From the NCBI GenBank assembly GCA_045640985.1, contig JAZUFZ010000048.1, forward strand, positions 62,001 to 126,000: 64,000 nucleotides of DNA. Reading direction: 5' to 3'. The position numbers were made by a program, and so were the translations under genes. The notes under the pieces were generated by a model, which searched no databases, had not been told where the DNA came from, and saw only the letters and a program-made list of their open reading frames with translations. Origin of the DNA: Colimorpha sp045640985 (GTDB taxonomy: Bacteria > Bacteroidota > Bacteroidia > Bacteroidales > P3). This document shows positions 50,257 through 59,519 of the stretch, piece after piece (positions within the stretch are counted from its first letter, which is position 1; each line of letters begins with the position of its first letter).

Positions 50257-51972
50257 TTAATATCTGCTGACACCGTAGAAATAGGTCGGATACCAGTTGT
50301 TGGTTCCTCCTGCATATACATTGTTGTCAGTTCCTTGCGGAATGTAGAGCGTAGATCCGGAAACCTTTGTAAACGCCTGAGTTCCCAGCTTCGGCGACAC
50401 TCTTGTGGCTGCGCAATATACTTTGGTCAATTTGGTGCAGCCGGAGAAGGCGTAGTTTTGGATATTGTAATTTCCTTCGGTAGCCGCGTGGTCGTCTCCG
50501 AGGGTAGAGGGGAGGTGAACCTCCTCAAGGTTCGAGCAAGTGATGAAGCATTGCTCACCGATAGTCGTAACCCCTTCCGGTACGGTGATGTTCTGGAGAC
50601 CCGAGCAGGAATTGAAGGCTTTCTTTCCCAAAGCGGTCAGCGAGGTGGGAAGGGTCACGGATGAGAGCGCGCTGCATTCCGAGAATATCGATTCCGGCAG
50701 ACTTGTGATGCCGCTTTCCACTACGACGCTGGCAAGACTGCTGCAATGCCAGAAAGCACTGCTGCCGATACTGGTCAGACTTCCGGGAAGCGTAATGGCG
50801 GTCAGCTGTTCACATCTGGCGAAAGCCATATTGCCTATCGTCTGAAGATGTCCCGGAAGACTCACAGTGTTCAGTTCGGTTGCAAGGAACGCCTTTTCCT
50901 GAATGGTTACAAGGCTCTCAGGAAGCGTGATCTGCTGCAGGTTGAGGCAACTGTCGAATGCATAGTACCCGATTTCCGTAACCCCTTCAGGCAGCGTCAC
51001 GGTCTTCAGGCTATAGGCTCGTTTGAATGCTGCGGCTTCGATTGTAGTAACGTTATTCGGGAACGTCATAATCCAGCATCCGAGCTGTTCGTCGAAACTG
51101 TTGGTTGTGGGGTGCATCATAAGGCTTCCGCTTGATACCTCCACGCTGCTCCCCGTAGAGGTGTACCAGATCTGGTTGGGGCGGATCCTATATTGCAGCG
51201 GACTGATGCCCGCGGTGCTGAACGTTACCTGATGGATCGTGTTGCGGGCGAAGTTGGTATTAGCCCCTTCGCTCTGGGTACGCGTATAACAGTCGTAGTC
51301 GTCATACACCTTTATCGTTAAGCAGGCGTTCTCCACTATGGGCAGCACGATATGGAATACACGGCTTTCTCCGCTGGCGATAGTTTCCCCATCGCAGTCA
51401 AGCGATACAGTGTTGCGGATGTTCCCTTCAGACATAATGAGTATAGGCTGATTTTGGCTGTTCATTCCGATACGGAAATAACCGCTCAGCGTGTCACCGT
51501 TTTCATCCGTAACCTCTATGCGCTGCACGTTCATAGCCTTGTCCGTAGTGTTCTCAATCTTGACAGATAGAATGGAAGCCAGATTTCGGAACTTCAACAC
51601 ATTCTCCTCGTTCTGCATACCGAACATCGGAGCCTTGATTACCTGTTCGTTGCCGTTTGTGCGGTAGGTCTGTGTTGCCGGAAGAATCATATCAGGGCCG
51701 GCAGGATAAATAGCCATATAGCCCCTGTCCGACTGCGCTACTTCACGGATCATCGCCTGGCCATCCGAAACCATAACCTCACGAATCACGTCGTTGATGT
51801 TTATCGAATCGCCATCATCCCATACGGCAAAATGCGCATTGTCCAGGTGTACTTTGTTTCCTTGGTCACCGGTGGTGTAGTTTTCAACCTCAAGGTAAAT
51901 CAGTCCGCCATCCTTCTGGCACGAAACCATGCAGAGAAGCAGCATAGCCGAAGCAAATAAGAATTTTTTCAT
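50257..51972 (-). CDS. BspA-like leucine-rich repeat surface lipoprotein
   Basis: This is a 571-residue lipoprotein (MKKFLFASAMLLLCMVSC; Cys18). The N-terminal half (about 20-265) is a beta-rich fimbrillin-like domain ('FAVWDDGDSININDVI', 'MNVQRIEVTDENGDTLSGYF'). The C-terminal half is a stack of LRR_5 (BspA/TpLRR) repeats of about 23 residues with the pattern 'LTAITLPGSLTSIGSSAFWHC' and 'LQNITVPEGVTTIGEQCF'. Such proteins are surface-exposed adhesins or binding proteins. It has a minus-strand -7 box at 52064. Specificity unknown. Confidence 0.9.
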   Translation of the reverse strand: MKKFLFASAMLLLCMVSCQKDGGLIYLEVENYTTGDQGNKVHLDNAHFAVWDDGDSININDVIREVMVSDGQAMIREVAQSDRGYMAIYPAGPDMILPATQTYRTNGNEQVIKAPMFGMQNEENVLKFRNLASILSVKIENTTDKAMNVQRIEVTDENGDTLSGYFRIGMNSQNQPILIMSEGNIRNTVSLDCDGETIASGESRVFHIVLPIVENACLTIKVYDDYDCYTRTQSEGANTNFARNTIHQVTFSTAGISPLQYRIRPNQIWYTSTGSSVEVSSGSLMMHPTTNSFDEQLGCWIMTFPNNVTTIEAAAFKRAYSLKTVTLPEGVTEIGYYAFDSCLNLQQITLPESLVTIQEKAFLATELNTVSLPGHLQTIGNMAFARCEQLTAITLPGSLTSIGSSAFWHCSSLASVVVESGITSLPESIFSECSALSSVTLPTSLTALGKKAFNSCSGLQNITVPEGVTTIGEQCFITCSNLEEVHLPSTLGDDHAATEGNYNIQNYAFSGCTKLTKVYCAATRVSPKLGTQAFTKVSGSTLYIPQGTDNNVYAGGTNNWYPTYFYGVSRY

Positions 51973-52063
51973 TATAGTCCTTATGTGTTTTTTTATTAAT
52001 CGTATTCTTTTCCAATACGTTATCCCAATAGCATTCTCTTCCCAAGACAGGGAAAAGAAAATG

Positions 52064-52071
52064 CAAAATTA
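52064..52071 (-). promoter_or_regulatory. -7 box of the BspA-like gene
   Basis: TAATTTTG on the minus strand, about 92 nt before the start. The spacer 51973-52206 holds nothing else that I can identify. Confidence 0.6.
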
Positions 52072-52206
52072 CATAAAAATATTGTAATGCGCACGCACGA
52101 ATATAAGAATTATGAAATTTTATGATTGTCTGAGGGTATGCGCCACGCGCCCGAGGTTCATGGAATGGACTAATTCTGATGTATAACGATGACCACTGCC
52201 GTCGTG

Positions 52207-53052
52207 TCAGGACTTCTGCTGACTGCGGAGCCAGGTGATTTCCTGTGCCCAGAGGCTGGGGTCAGGAGTTTCGAGGATGATGGGCATATTGTCGAAACGG
52301 GAATCGTTCATGAAAGTATTGAAGAATTCTTTTCCAAGAAATCCGTTGCCTATGGTCTCATGCCGGTCCACGCGTGAGCCGCATCCTTTTTTGCTGTCGT
52401 TCAGGTGGATGGCTCTGAGGTAATGGAAACCGATTTCGCGCTCAAATTCCTCCATGGTAAACTGGTAGCCCATTTCTGTTGAAAGGTCGTAGCCAGCGGC
52501 CAAGGTGTGGCATGTGTCGATGCAGACGCCTACACGTTCCTTGTCATCTATGCCGGCAATGATACGCGCAATCTGGGAGAACTTATAGCCTAAATTGCTG
52601 CCCTGACCGGCGGTGTTTTCTATTACAGCTGTAACTCCGTGGGTCTGACTCAAGGCGAGATTGATTTCCTGTGCGATCTGGTCCAGACAAGCCTCTTCGG
52701 ATATCTTGTTGAGATGACTTCCCGGATGAAAGTTCAGCAGTTTGAGTCCCAGCTGTTCACAGCGCTGCATCTCATCCAGGAAGGCGTTGCGGGATTTCTC
52801 CAGATTCTCTTTTTCGGGGTTTCCAAGATTGATCAGATAGCTGTCGTGGGGCAGTATGTATTGTGGCAGGAATCCGTTTTCTGTCAGTTTCGACTTGAAT
52901 GTATTGATACTTTCAGAAGAAAGAGGTTTGCTTACCCAGGATTTCTGATTGCGGGTGAAGAGGGCGAAAGCATCTGCCCCGATGGCTTTAGCTGCAATGA
53001 TGGCGTTTTCCACACCGCCGGCAGCACTTACATGAGCCCCGATAAATTTCAT
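52207..53052 (-). CDS. nfo: Endonuclease IV (deoxyribonuclease IV)
   Basis: This is a 281-residue AP endonuclease of base-excision repair with a TIM barrel and three zinc ions. It begins KFIGAHVSAAGGVENA. Metal-ligand segments are NFHPGSHLN, VIENTAGQGSN, GVCIDTCHTLAAGYD, HLNDSKKGCGSRVDRHETIG and ILETPD. The start is placed at ATG 53052 because the family always begins at this point. The frame is open another 21 codons upstream, inside the DUF805 gene. The start overlaps that gene's stop (ATGA). Confidence 0.95.
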   Translation of the reverse strand: MKFIGAHVSAAGGVENAIIAAKAIGADAFALFTRNQKSWVSKPLSSESINTFKSKLTENGFLPQYILPHDSYLINLGNPEKENLEKSRNAFLDEMQRCEQLGLKLLNFHPGSHLNKISEEACLDQIAQEINLALSQTHGVTAVIENTAGQGSNLGYKFSQIARIIAGIDDKERVGVCIDTCHTLAAGYDLSTEMGYQFTMEEFEREIGFHYLRAIHLNDSKKGCGSRVDRHETIGNGFLGKEFFNTFMNDSRFDNMPIILETPDPSLWAQEITWLRSQQKS

Positions 53053-53537
53053 TCGGTAACGGTATTTGAGGTCGGGCTGATGTTCGCCGGGGACGCTTTC
53101 GGGTTCGGTCCCCATTGGTTATCTCCGGGCTGAGAATCCCGGGCCAGCCAGATAATGAATATTGTGTTGAATACAATGTATGCCAGTAGTATGAGGAACC
53201 CAAAGGCATTCAGAGACATATAGTTGATGAGGTATTGCACAATCATCGTGATGGCAATATAGGTGACAGTCCATTTCCCGGATTTCCCGATATCGTGAAG
53301 TCTTCGGGTCATTACGGCGGCTGCCGGAACGTAGGATATCATCAGGATTGCCATCAAGATGAGTAGTGAGCGTGTCGAGAATTTTGGTTCTTCAACGGCA
53401 TTGCCATAGATGCTCAGTATGAACAGCAGCAGGAAGAAGATCACAGACATGATGAGCGTAAACCACCAGTATTCCTTTCTTCTGGCACGGCCTTTGAACT
53501 GGGCGTACTTTCTCCAGCACAGAAAGAACCATTTCAT
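53049..53537 (-). CDS. DUF805 inner-membrane protein
   Basis: This is a 162-residue membrane protein with four hydrophobic segments. The DUF805 signature is visible: YAQFKGRARRKEYWWFTL at the N terminus and VMTRRLHDIGKSGKW in the middle. The end has the hydrophilic DSQPGDNQWGPNP motif that is usual for this family. Function is unknown; YhaH and YiaH-type relatives are often near stress or uptake genes. It overlaps nfo by 4 nt and starts 8 nt after pepE, forming a three-gene run. Confidence 0.92.
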   Translation of the reverse strand: MKWFFLCWRKYAQFKGRARRKEYWWFTLIMSVIFFLLLFILSIYGNAVEEPKFSTRSLLILMAILMISYVPAAAVMTRRLHDIGKSGKWTVTYIAITMIVQYLINYMSLNAFGFLILLAYIVFNTIFIIWLARDSQPGDNQWGPNPKASPANISPTSNTVTE

Positions 53538-53545
53538 CGTTTCTC

Positions 53546-54289
53546 TTATTTCATCAAGAAATTGATGTCGTCAGTCAGTGCGTATTCTTTCGTGTTCGAC
53601 ATGCAGGCTTTGAAGACTTTCATCTTGTTGTCGCGACCGATAAGACGGAGGTTTCCGTTTTCCAGCGAGAGCGCCGTTGCTTCACGGATGCCAGCCACAT
53701 ACATCTCGGGGTTCACCATAATGTATTCCTTCAGGCGGTCGTCGCGGGTCTCGCCGCCATGCTTGGGATCAAAGAAATCGGTGTAATGTGGATTGATCTG
53801 GAAAGGTACGATATTCATGCAGTCAAAACTTGCCGGTTCCACGATAGGCATATCGTTGGTAGTGCAGAGGGTAGGACCTGCCACGTTGCTGCCAGCACTC
53901 CATCCCATATAGGGCATTCCGTCCATGGCTCTGCGGCTGATGGCCTGCATCAGTCCCAGACGGTGCAGTTCCTTAACCAGATGGAAGGTGTTTCCGCCAC
54001 CGACAGCGACACATTCTGCCTCATATACAGCCTTCACAGGGTCTGCGAAATGGTGTGTGCTGACCAGTTCTACGCCCAGTTCCGCATAGACTTTGGCTAC
54101 TTTAGCTTCGTAGGCATCGTAGGAAGCTTCCAGTCCGCCTTCTGCCAGACTTACACCTGCGTAAGGAACGAACAGGACTTTCCTGATGTTGTGGCGTTTC
54201 AAAAATTCACCTACCATTTCTTTGCACCAGCCCAGATAGGCGTCTCCGCGCATAGTGGAATTACTTATCAATAAAAGTTTACGTTTCAT
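53546..54289 (-). CDS. pepE: Dipeptidase E (peptidase family S51)
   Basis: This is a 247-residue cytosolic serine peptidase that cleaves alpha-aspartyl dipeptides. The nucleophile Ser is in MPYMGWSAGSNVAGP. Other S51 features are the N-terminal KRKLLLISNSTMRGDAYLGW, VAVGGGNTFHLVKELHRLG and IVPFQINPHYTDF. Length is slightly longer than the E. coli enzyme. It is the first gene of the pepE-DUF805-nfo run. A weak hairpin (54316-54341) separates it from gyrB. Confidence 0.92.
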   Translation of the reverse strand: MKRKLLLISNSTMRGDAYLGWCKEMVGEFLKRHNIRKVLFVPYAGVSLAEGGLEASYDAYEAKVAKVYAELGVELVSTHHFADPVKAVYEAECVAVGGGNTFHLVKELHRLGLMQAISRRAMDGMPYMGWSAGSNVAGPTLCTTNDMPIVEPASFDCMNIVPFQINPHYTDFFDPKHGGETRDDRLKEYIMVNPEMYVAGIREATALSLENGNLRLIGRDNKMKVFKACMSNTKEYALTDDINFLMK

Positions 54290-54315
54290 AAGAATGATTT
54301 TAGGGGTTTATAAAT

Positions 54316-54341
54316 AACGGCCTGACAATTGCCAGACCGTT
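54316..54341 (-). terminator. Hairpin after gyrB
   Basis: On the minus strand, AACGGTCTG pairs with CAGGCCGTT (one G-U pair) around an 8-nt loop, 5 nt after the gyrB stop. An A/T-rich tail follows without a clean T-run. Confidence 0.6.
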
Positions 54342-54346
54342 TTACT

Positions 54347-56305
54347 TTAAGCGTCAATATTTGCGTAAGTAGCGTTACGTTCAATGAATTCTCTGCGAGG
54401 AGGAACATCGTCGCCCATCAGCATACTGAAAGTCCTGTCGGCTGCTGCTGCGTTTTCGATGGTCACCTGTCTCAGCTGACGGTTTTCGGGGTTCATTGTG
54501 GTGTCCCAGAGTTGTTCCGGGTTCATTTCACCAAGACCTTTGTAGCGCTGTACGTGGAGACCGCCTGTTTCTTTTCCGCCACCGATTTCGTCAATGGCAG
54601 CGATGCGTTCTTCCTCAGTCCAGCAATAGGCGCTCTTTTTGCCTTTCTTGACCAGATAGAGTGGGGGAGTTGCCAGATAGACATATCCGTTCTCTATCAG
54701 TTCCGGCATGTAGCGGAAGAAGAAGGTGAGCATAAGTGTGTCAATGTGAGAACCGTCCACATCGGCATCGGTCATGATGATAACCTTGTGGTAGCGGAGC
54801 TTTTCCATGTTCAGCGCCTGACTGTCTTCCGGAGTTCCGATGGTTACGCCCAAAGCAGTGTAGATATTCTTGATTTCTTCGCTTTCAAAGGCGCGGTGTC
54901 TCTGAGCCTTTTCCACATTGAGAATCTTACCTCTCAGCGGGAGGATAGCCTGGAATTTACGGTCGCGGCCCTGTTTGGCTGATCCGCCTGCAGAGTCTCC
55001 CTCGACGAAGTAAATCTCGCAGATGCTCGGGTCTCCGTCCTGGCAGTCCGCCAGTTTTCCTGGCAGTCCGCCGCTGCTGAATACGTTGCCGCGCTGTACA
55101 AGTTCTCTTGCTCTGCGGGCAGCGTGGCGTGCTGTGGCAGCCAGAATGACTTTATCCACAATCAGCTTGGCCTCTTTCGGGTGCTCTTCCAGATAGATGT
55201 CCAGCATTTCGCTTACGGCGCTGTCCACAGCTCCGCGGACTTCGTTGTTGCCCAGCTTGGTCTTGGTCTGACCTTCAAACTGAGGCTCTGCAACTTTTAC
55301 GGAGATTACGGCAGTCAAACCTTCGCGGAAGTCATCACCGGCGATGTCAAACTTGAGCTTGCTCAGCATATTGTTCTTCTCTGCGTAGGATTTCAACGTG
55401 CGGGTCAGTCCGCTTCTGAAACCGGTCAGGTGAGTACCGCCTTCGTGGGTGTTGATATTGTTCACATACGAGTGCAGATTTTCGCTGTAGGAGTTGTTGT
55501 ATTGCATGGCAATCTCAATGGGAATGCCTTGTTTTTCACCTTCAATATAGATTGGCTCCGGCATCAGCTTTTCGCGCGTTTCATCCAGGTAGTTGATGAA
55601 GTCCTTCAGACCGTTTTCCGAAAGGAAATGGTTCTTCTTCTGGTCTTCGCCTTCCGGTGTGCGCATATCGGTAATGTTCAGTTCTATTCCTTTGTTGAGG
55701 TAAGCCAGCTCGCGAAGTCTGTTCTCCAGTGTGGCATAGTCATATTCGGTAGTCGTGAATATCTGAGCATCGGGATGGAAAGTGATCTGAGTGCCACGTT
55801 TGTCGGTTTCGCCTACGACTTTCACGGGATATAGGGGCAGTCCGCGGCTGTATTCCTGCTGATAAACCTTTCCGTCACGGAATACGTTGGCGGTCATGTG
55901 GTCGCTCAATGCGTTTACACAGCTCACGCCTACTCCGTGCAAACCGCCTGATACCTTATAGCTTCCTTTGTCGAATTTACCGCCTGCGTGCAGTACTGTC
56001 ATCACCACTTCCAGGGCTGAGCGGTGTTCTTTCTCGTGCATATCTACGGGAATACCACGGCCATTATCCAGTACTGTTATGGAATTGTCAGGATTTATCG
56101 TCACATCTATCTTCGTGCAATAACCAGCCAATGCTTCGTCGATTGAGTTGTCAACCACTTCATATACCAGATGGTGCAATCCGCGGAAATTGACATCGCC
56201 AATATACATTGCTGGGCGCATTCTTACGGCTTCGAGTCCTTCAAGCACAGTGATGTTGTTGGCACTGTAATTTGCTTGCTGTTCTTTCTTTATTTCGTCG
56301 CTCAT
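54347..56305 (-). CDS. gyrB: DNA gyrase subunit B
   Basis: This is a 652-residue type IIA topoisomerase subunit that supplies ATP-driven strand passage for negative supercoiling. The GHKL ATPase has YEVVDNSIDEALAGYC, DNGRGIPVDMH and GGLHGVGVSCVNALS. The Toprim domain has EGDSAGGSAKQGRDR and MTDADVDGSHI. The end is the usual RRQFIE-like segment, here VPPRREFIERNATYANIDA. No extra domains are present. It is monocistronic with a minus-strand TAATTTTG box at 56334. Confidence 0.98.
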   Translation of the reverse strand: MSDEIKKEQQANYSANNITVLEGLEAVRMRPAMYIGDVNFRGLHHLVYEVVDNSIDEALAGYCTKIDVTINPDNSITVLDNGRGIPVDMHEKEHRSALEVVMTVLHAGGKFDKGSYKVSGGLHGVGVSCVNALSDHMTANVFRDGKVYQQEYSRGLPLYPVKVVGETDKRGTQITFHPDAQIFTTTEYDYATLENRLRELAYLNKGIELNITDMRTPEGEDQKKNHFLSENGLKDFINYLDETREKLMPEPIYIEGEKQGIPIEIAMQYNNSYSENLHSYVNNINTHEGGTHLTGFRSGLTRTLKSYAEKNNMLSKLKFDIAGDDFREGLTAVISVKVAEPQFEGQTKTKLGNNEVRGAVDSAVSEMLDIYLEEHPKEAKLIVDKVILAATARHAARRARELVQRGNVFSSGGLPGKLADCQDGDPSICEIYFVEGDSAGGSAKQGRDRKFQAILPLRGKILNVEKAQRHRAFESEEIKNIYTALGVTIGTPEDSQALNMEKLRYHKVIIMTDADVDGSHIDTLMLTFFFRYMPELIENGYVYLATPPLYLVKKGKKSAYCWTEEERIAAIDEIGGGKETGGLHVQRYKGLGEMNPEQLWDTTMNPENRQLRQVTIENAAAADRTFSMLMGDDVPPRREFIERNATYANIDA

Positions 56306-56333
56306 GGTTATTTATATATGTTTTTTGAAAGTG

Positions 56334-56341
56334 CAAAATTA
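56334..56341 (-). promoter_or_regulatory. -7 box of gyrB
   Basis: TAATTTTG on the minus strand, 28 nt before the start. Confidence 0.7.
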
Positions 56342-56444
56342 CAACTTTTTTTCCATATATTACCAATTTTCGTAAAGAATATTTATCAACAGGTTGTGAA
56401 TATTTATTTTTTTCTTTTTATTTCTGTATTCAAAATATTCTTTG

Positions 56445-56452
56445 TATCTTTG
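56445..56452 (+). promoter_or_regulatory. -7 box of the PorD-like gene
   Basis: TATCTTTG, 25 nt before the ATG at 56478. It lies inside the longer open frame and so supports the internal start. Confidence 0.75.
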
Positions 56453-56477
56453 CATTTTCGTTATATACTCTATTCGT

Positions 56478-57392
56478 ATGCGGAGAACGGCTCTTTTATT
56501 GCTATTTCTAACCTTCTGTGCCTCTCTTTATGCACAGGAGTTCAGGTGCTCTGTATCAGTGAATTATCAAAAACTTCAGCAGACAACCCAACCTTATCCT
56601 TCTGACGACAAAACGGTCTTTGACAATATGCGTCAGGCAATCGAAGATTTCGTAAATTCCCGTAAATGGACCAATCTTTCCTTTGAATCTAACGAATATA
56701 TCGACTGTTCCATCAGTCTTATTTTGAACCGTCGCACTACCGCCAATGACTTTGAAGGCCGCCTTTCGGTACAGCTTCGCCGCCCGGTATATAACTCTAA
56801 TTATACTACGGGCCTCTTCAATTACGTCGAAAATAAGGACTTCAAGTTTACCTATAACGAGAGCATCCCTCTTGAGTACGACGCCAACACTTATTATTCA
56901 GACCTGACATCCGCCATCTCTTTCTATCTTTATGTGATGCTCGGAGTTCAGTTCGATTCCTTCGCCATGATGGGCGGTACTCCCTTTTATGAAGTGGCAC
57001 AGGCCATCTGTCAGGCGGCTTCGTCCAACGACGACTGGACTCCCAATTCCAGTCTCAAATCGCGCTACTGGTTTATGGAGAACCATACCAATTCAGCATA
57101 TACGAAACTTCGTGAAGCCTATTACAACTATCACCGTCTCGGGCTCGATATGATGACAAAAGACCAGACTCAGGCCCGTCAGAACATCATTCAGTCGCTT
57201 CGCGATGTGCAGTCCGTCCATAAGCTCCGTTCCAACCTGCTCTCGGTACAGCAGTTTGTTGATGTCAAAATCGCTGAAATCGTCTCCATTTTCACTCCTG
57301 CTCCCGATGACGAGAAGCAGCAGGTATATACTATCATCAAAGACATTTCGCCAATCCAGGTCACCAAGATGAAGGATTGGAATATCAAATAA
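56478..57392 (+). CDS. porD: PorD/DUF4835 type IX secretion-associated protein
   Basis: This is a 304-residue exported protein with a signal peptide (MRRTALLLLFLTFCASLYAQ). The remainder matches DUF4835. It opens EFRCSVSVNYQKLQ, continues ECSISLILNRR-like (here IDCSISLILNRR), FEGRLSVQLRRPVYNSNYTT, NTYYSDLTSAISFYLYVMLG, DSFAMMGGTPFYEVAQ and ends ISPIQVTKMKDWNI. In Porphyromonas the family member PorD is reported among type IX secretion genes. Its exact role is unclear. The start at 56478 is preferred over a frame open to 56442 because the promoter lies between them. The aminotransferase gene follows after 38 nt. Confidence 0.85.
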   Translation: MRRTALLLLFLTFCASLYAQEFRCSVSVNYQKLQQTTQPYPSDDKTVFDNMRQAIEDFVNSRKWTNLSFESNEYIDCSISLILNRRTTANDFEGRLSVQLRRPVYNSNYTTGLFNYVENKDFKFTYNESIPLEYDANTYYSDLTSAISFYLYVMLGVQFDSFAMMGGTPFYEVAQAICQAASSNDDWTPNSSLKSRYWFMENHTNSAYTKLREAYYNYHRLGLDMMTKDQTQARQNIIQSLRDVQSVHKLRSNLLSVQQFVDVKIAEIVSIFTPAPDDEKQQVYTIIKDISPIQVTKMKDWNIK

Positions 57393-57430
57393 CCCATTCA
57401 AACAGTTAATAATAATAAAACATTAATATT

Positions 57431-58747
57431 ATGAGTCAAATTCCTATTGCTAAAGAGGTGATCGACCGCATCGCCAAAGAAAACAGAATCGAGAATCCCG
57501 GCAAAGCCTCCATTCGTGAGATCCGCAAGATGATACAGGACGTGGAGAAGGCTACCGGTATCGAGTTCGTAAAGATGGAAATGGGTATTCCTGGCATTCC
57601 TGCCGCCAAAGTGGGCGTTGAAGCACAGATTAAAGCCCTCCAGAGCGGCGTTGCCTCTATTTACCCCGAAGTCTATGGTACTGCCGATTTCAAGAAAGAG
57701 GCTTCCCGTTTTGTAAAGAATTTCCTCGATATCGACGTTCCCGAAGAGTGCTGCGTGCCTACCGTCGGTTCTATGCAGGCAGGATTCGCAAGTTTTCTCA
57801 CCCTCACCCGTTATGATAAAAAGAAAACCAAAGTTCTTTTCATCGATCCAGGCTTCCCTGTTCAGAAACAGCAGTGCCGGGTGTTGGACATTCCTATGAA
57901 GACTTTTGATGTTTACGATTACCGCGGCGAGAAACTCCGTGCCAAACTTGAAGAAGAACTTAAGGACGGCGATGTTGCCTGCTTGATCTACAGCAGTCCT
58001 AACAATCCTGCATGGTTCTGTTTTACTGACTATGAACTCCAGATTATCGGTGAAATGGCAAATAAGTATGGCGTAGTCGTACTCGAAGATGCCGCCTATT
58101 TCCTCATGGACTTCCGCACCGATTATTCCCACCCGGGACAAGCTCCTTACCAGCCCACCGTTGCCAAATACACCGACAACTATGTGCTTATGATCTCCGG
58201 TTCCAAGTCCTTCAGCTATGCAGGTGAACGTATAGCCATGATGGTGGTCAGTCCTGCCCTCTACAACAAGGAATGCCCCGACCTCAAACGCTATTATACC
58301 CAGACTCAGCTTGGCCGCGCCCTTATCTTTGGTACGCTCTACTGCCTGAGCTCAGGTACAGCACATTCTGTTCAGTATGCCATGGCAGCCATGCTGAAAG
58401 GGGCAAATGACGGAACCTACCGTTTCGTTGAAGACATCAAAGAATACGGCGAAAAAGCCCGCATCATGAAGAAACTCTTCACGGATAACAACTTCTATAT
58501 CGTATATGATCAGGATATGGGTAATCCAATCGGAGACGGTTTCTACTTCACCTTCTGCTATCCAGGCTACGAAGGTACCGAACTTCTCAATGCCCTCATT
58601 CAGTATGGCGTAAGTGCTATTTCCCTTGACATTACCGGAAGCACACGTCAGGGAATCCGGGCATGTGTGGCATTGGTTCGCCGCGATCAGTTCCCCGATC
58701 TTGAGGTTCGTCTCAAGAAATTTGCAGAAGATCATCCAATTCTCTAA
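57431..58747 (+). CDS. PLP-dependent aminotransferase, class I/II
   Basis: This is a 438-residue fold-type I aminotransferase. PLP-binding features are SIYPEVYGTADFKKEASRFV in the N-terminal part, CLIYSSPNNPAWFCF (the NP motif), VVLEDAAYFLMDFR (Asp that pairs with the pyridine N), and the Schiff-base lysine in MISGSKSFSYAGERIAMM. It ends with the Arg-containing TRQGIRACVALV segment. Substrates cannot be assigned; Bacteroidota proteins of this type are usually annotated only as aminotransferases. It is probably co-transcribed with the PorD-like gene and ends at a clear terminator. Confidence 0.92.
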   Translation: MSQIPIAKEVIDRIAKENRIENPGKASIREIRKMIQDVEKATGIEFVKMEMGIPGIPAAKVGVEAQIKALQSGVASIYPEVYGTADFKKEASRFVKNFLDIDVPEECCVPTVGSMQAGFASFLTLTRYDKKKTKVLFIDPGFPVQKQQCRVLDIPMKTFDVYDYRGEKLRAKLEEELKDGDVACLIYSSPNNPAWFCFTDYELQIIGEMANKYGVVVLEDAAYFLMDFRTDYSHPGQAPYQPTVAKYTDNYVLMISGSKSFSYAGERIAMMVVSPALYNKECPDLKRYYTQTQLGRALIFGTLYCLSSGTAHSVQYAMAAMLKGANDGTYRFVEDIKEYGEKARIMKKLFTDNNFYIVYDQDMGNPIGDGFYFTFCYPGYEGTELLNALIQYGVSAISLDITGSTRQGIRACVALVRRDQFPDLEVRLKKFAEDHPIL

Positions 58748-58768
58748 TATATTGGAATTTTCAACCAA

Positions 58769-58794
58769 GAAGGCGGTAATCACCGCCTTCTTTT
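58769..58794 (+). terminator. Rho-independent terminator of the aminotransferase gene
   Basis: GAAGGCGGT, AATC, ACCGCCTTC and TTTT, 21 nt after the stop. Confidence 0.9.
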
Positions 58795-58852
58795 ATTTTT
58801 CAGTATATATATTAAATACATATATCATAATCATTATTGTCATACGTTCCTT

Positions 58853-58875
58853 CCTTTCTTTTCAAGAGTCGTTTT
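58853..58875. repeat. 23-nt word matching 13693-13715 in inverted orientation
   Basis: CCTTTCTTTTCAAGAGTCGT plus TTT. It is exact over 23 nt. It lies 139 nt before array E, in a gene-free spacer (58748-59141). Confidence 0.75.
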
Positions 58876-59013
58876 CTTGTCTCGTCATAGTAAGCAAGCT
58901 TTCCATCTGCGCTCGGCTATCGAAAACGTTGCTATGTGGTGCCTCCCCGATAAGACCGTAGTTACGGTATCGTTTTCCCGTTCCACAGACGGTCGGAAGA
59001 GGAAGTTATTAGA

Positions 59014-59046
59014 GAGATCCCAGGGCGATACCTCAGAGTTACCAGC
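59014..59046. repeat. 11-bp tandem array E (3 units)
   Basis: GAGATCCCAGG, GCGATACCTCA, GAGTTACCAGC, in the same orientation as array A. This is the most degenerate array. Confidence 0.65.
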
Positions 59047-59141
59047 AAGACAGGGGCTGTATCAAGTTGCGAAAATCTTTACGGATTTCCGCCATAAGAT
59101 AGGTCAGTTTCCCCCATTCCTCGCCCCATTCCTCCGCAACA

Positions 59142-59291
59142 TCATTGTTTTTTCTTATGGTTCGCGAAATAGAGCAGAGTTATTCCCAAACCCAACCAGA
59201 AAATAGGTCCAAAGACACTGTGTCCGGCACTAGCGGCTCCCACCATAGAGAGACCTCCCAATACGATGAGTATCCATCCTGCAATTTTCAT
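59142..59291 (-). CDS. Tiny two-helix membrane protein (49 aa)
   Basis: The ATG at 59291 opens a 49-residue frame on the minus strand. It encodes two hydrophobic segments, MKIAGWILIVLGGLSMVGAA and FGPIFWLGLGITLLYF, joined by SAGHSV, with a basic tail NHKKKQ. Positive charges flank the second helix as in a real membrane protein. It starts 3 nt after the stop of the next small gene upstream, so both are probably translated together. It resembles small 'superinfection-exclusion-like' or phage-shock-type two-helix proteins only in shape. No family can be assigned. Confidence 0.65.
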   Translation of the reverse strand: MKIAGWILIVLGGLSMVGAASAGHSVFGPIFWLGLGITLLYFANHKKKQ

Positions 59292-59294
59292 GAT

Positions 59295-59474
59295 TTAGTC
59301 CTCCTTTTCTTTATGTTCAACTTTCTTTGAGCAAAGCACAGCTATCAAGCCAATGAAGACATTGAATAGCGAGATGACAAATGCCATTCCAAAACCGATT
59401 TTCCGAGTGCGACCCAAGCAGCCGACACCATACGCAAGACTTACCGCGATTACTAATAAGATAATTGTTTCCAT
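59295..59474 (-). CDS. Tiny two-helix membrane protein (59 aa)
   Basis: The ATG at 59474 opens a 59-residue frame: METIILLVIAVSLAYGVG, a CLGRTRKIG loop with basic residues, a second helix AFVISLFNVFIGLIAVLC and a charged tail KKVEHKEKED. Charge distribution suits two membrane passes with a cytoplasmic positive loop. It lies 45 nt after the helicase stop and 3 nt before the 49-residue gene. Both small genes may belong to the helicase transcription unit. Function unknown. Confidence 0.65.
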   Translation of the reverse strand: METIILLVIAVSLAYGVGCLGRTRKIGFGMAFVISLFNVFIGLIAVLCSKKVEHKEKED

Positions 59475-59519
59475 TTTATTGTGTTTTTGTTGTTTCTGTA
59501 TATTAATGTCAGATTTTGG

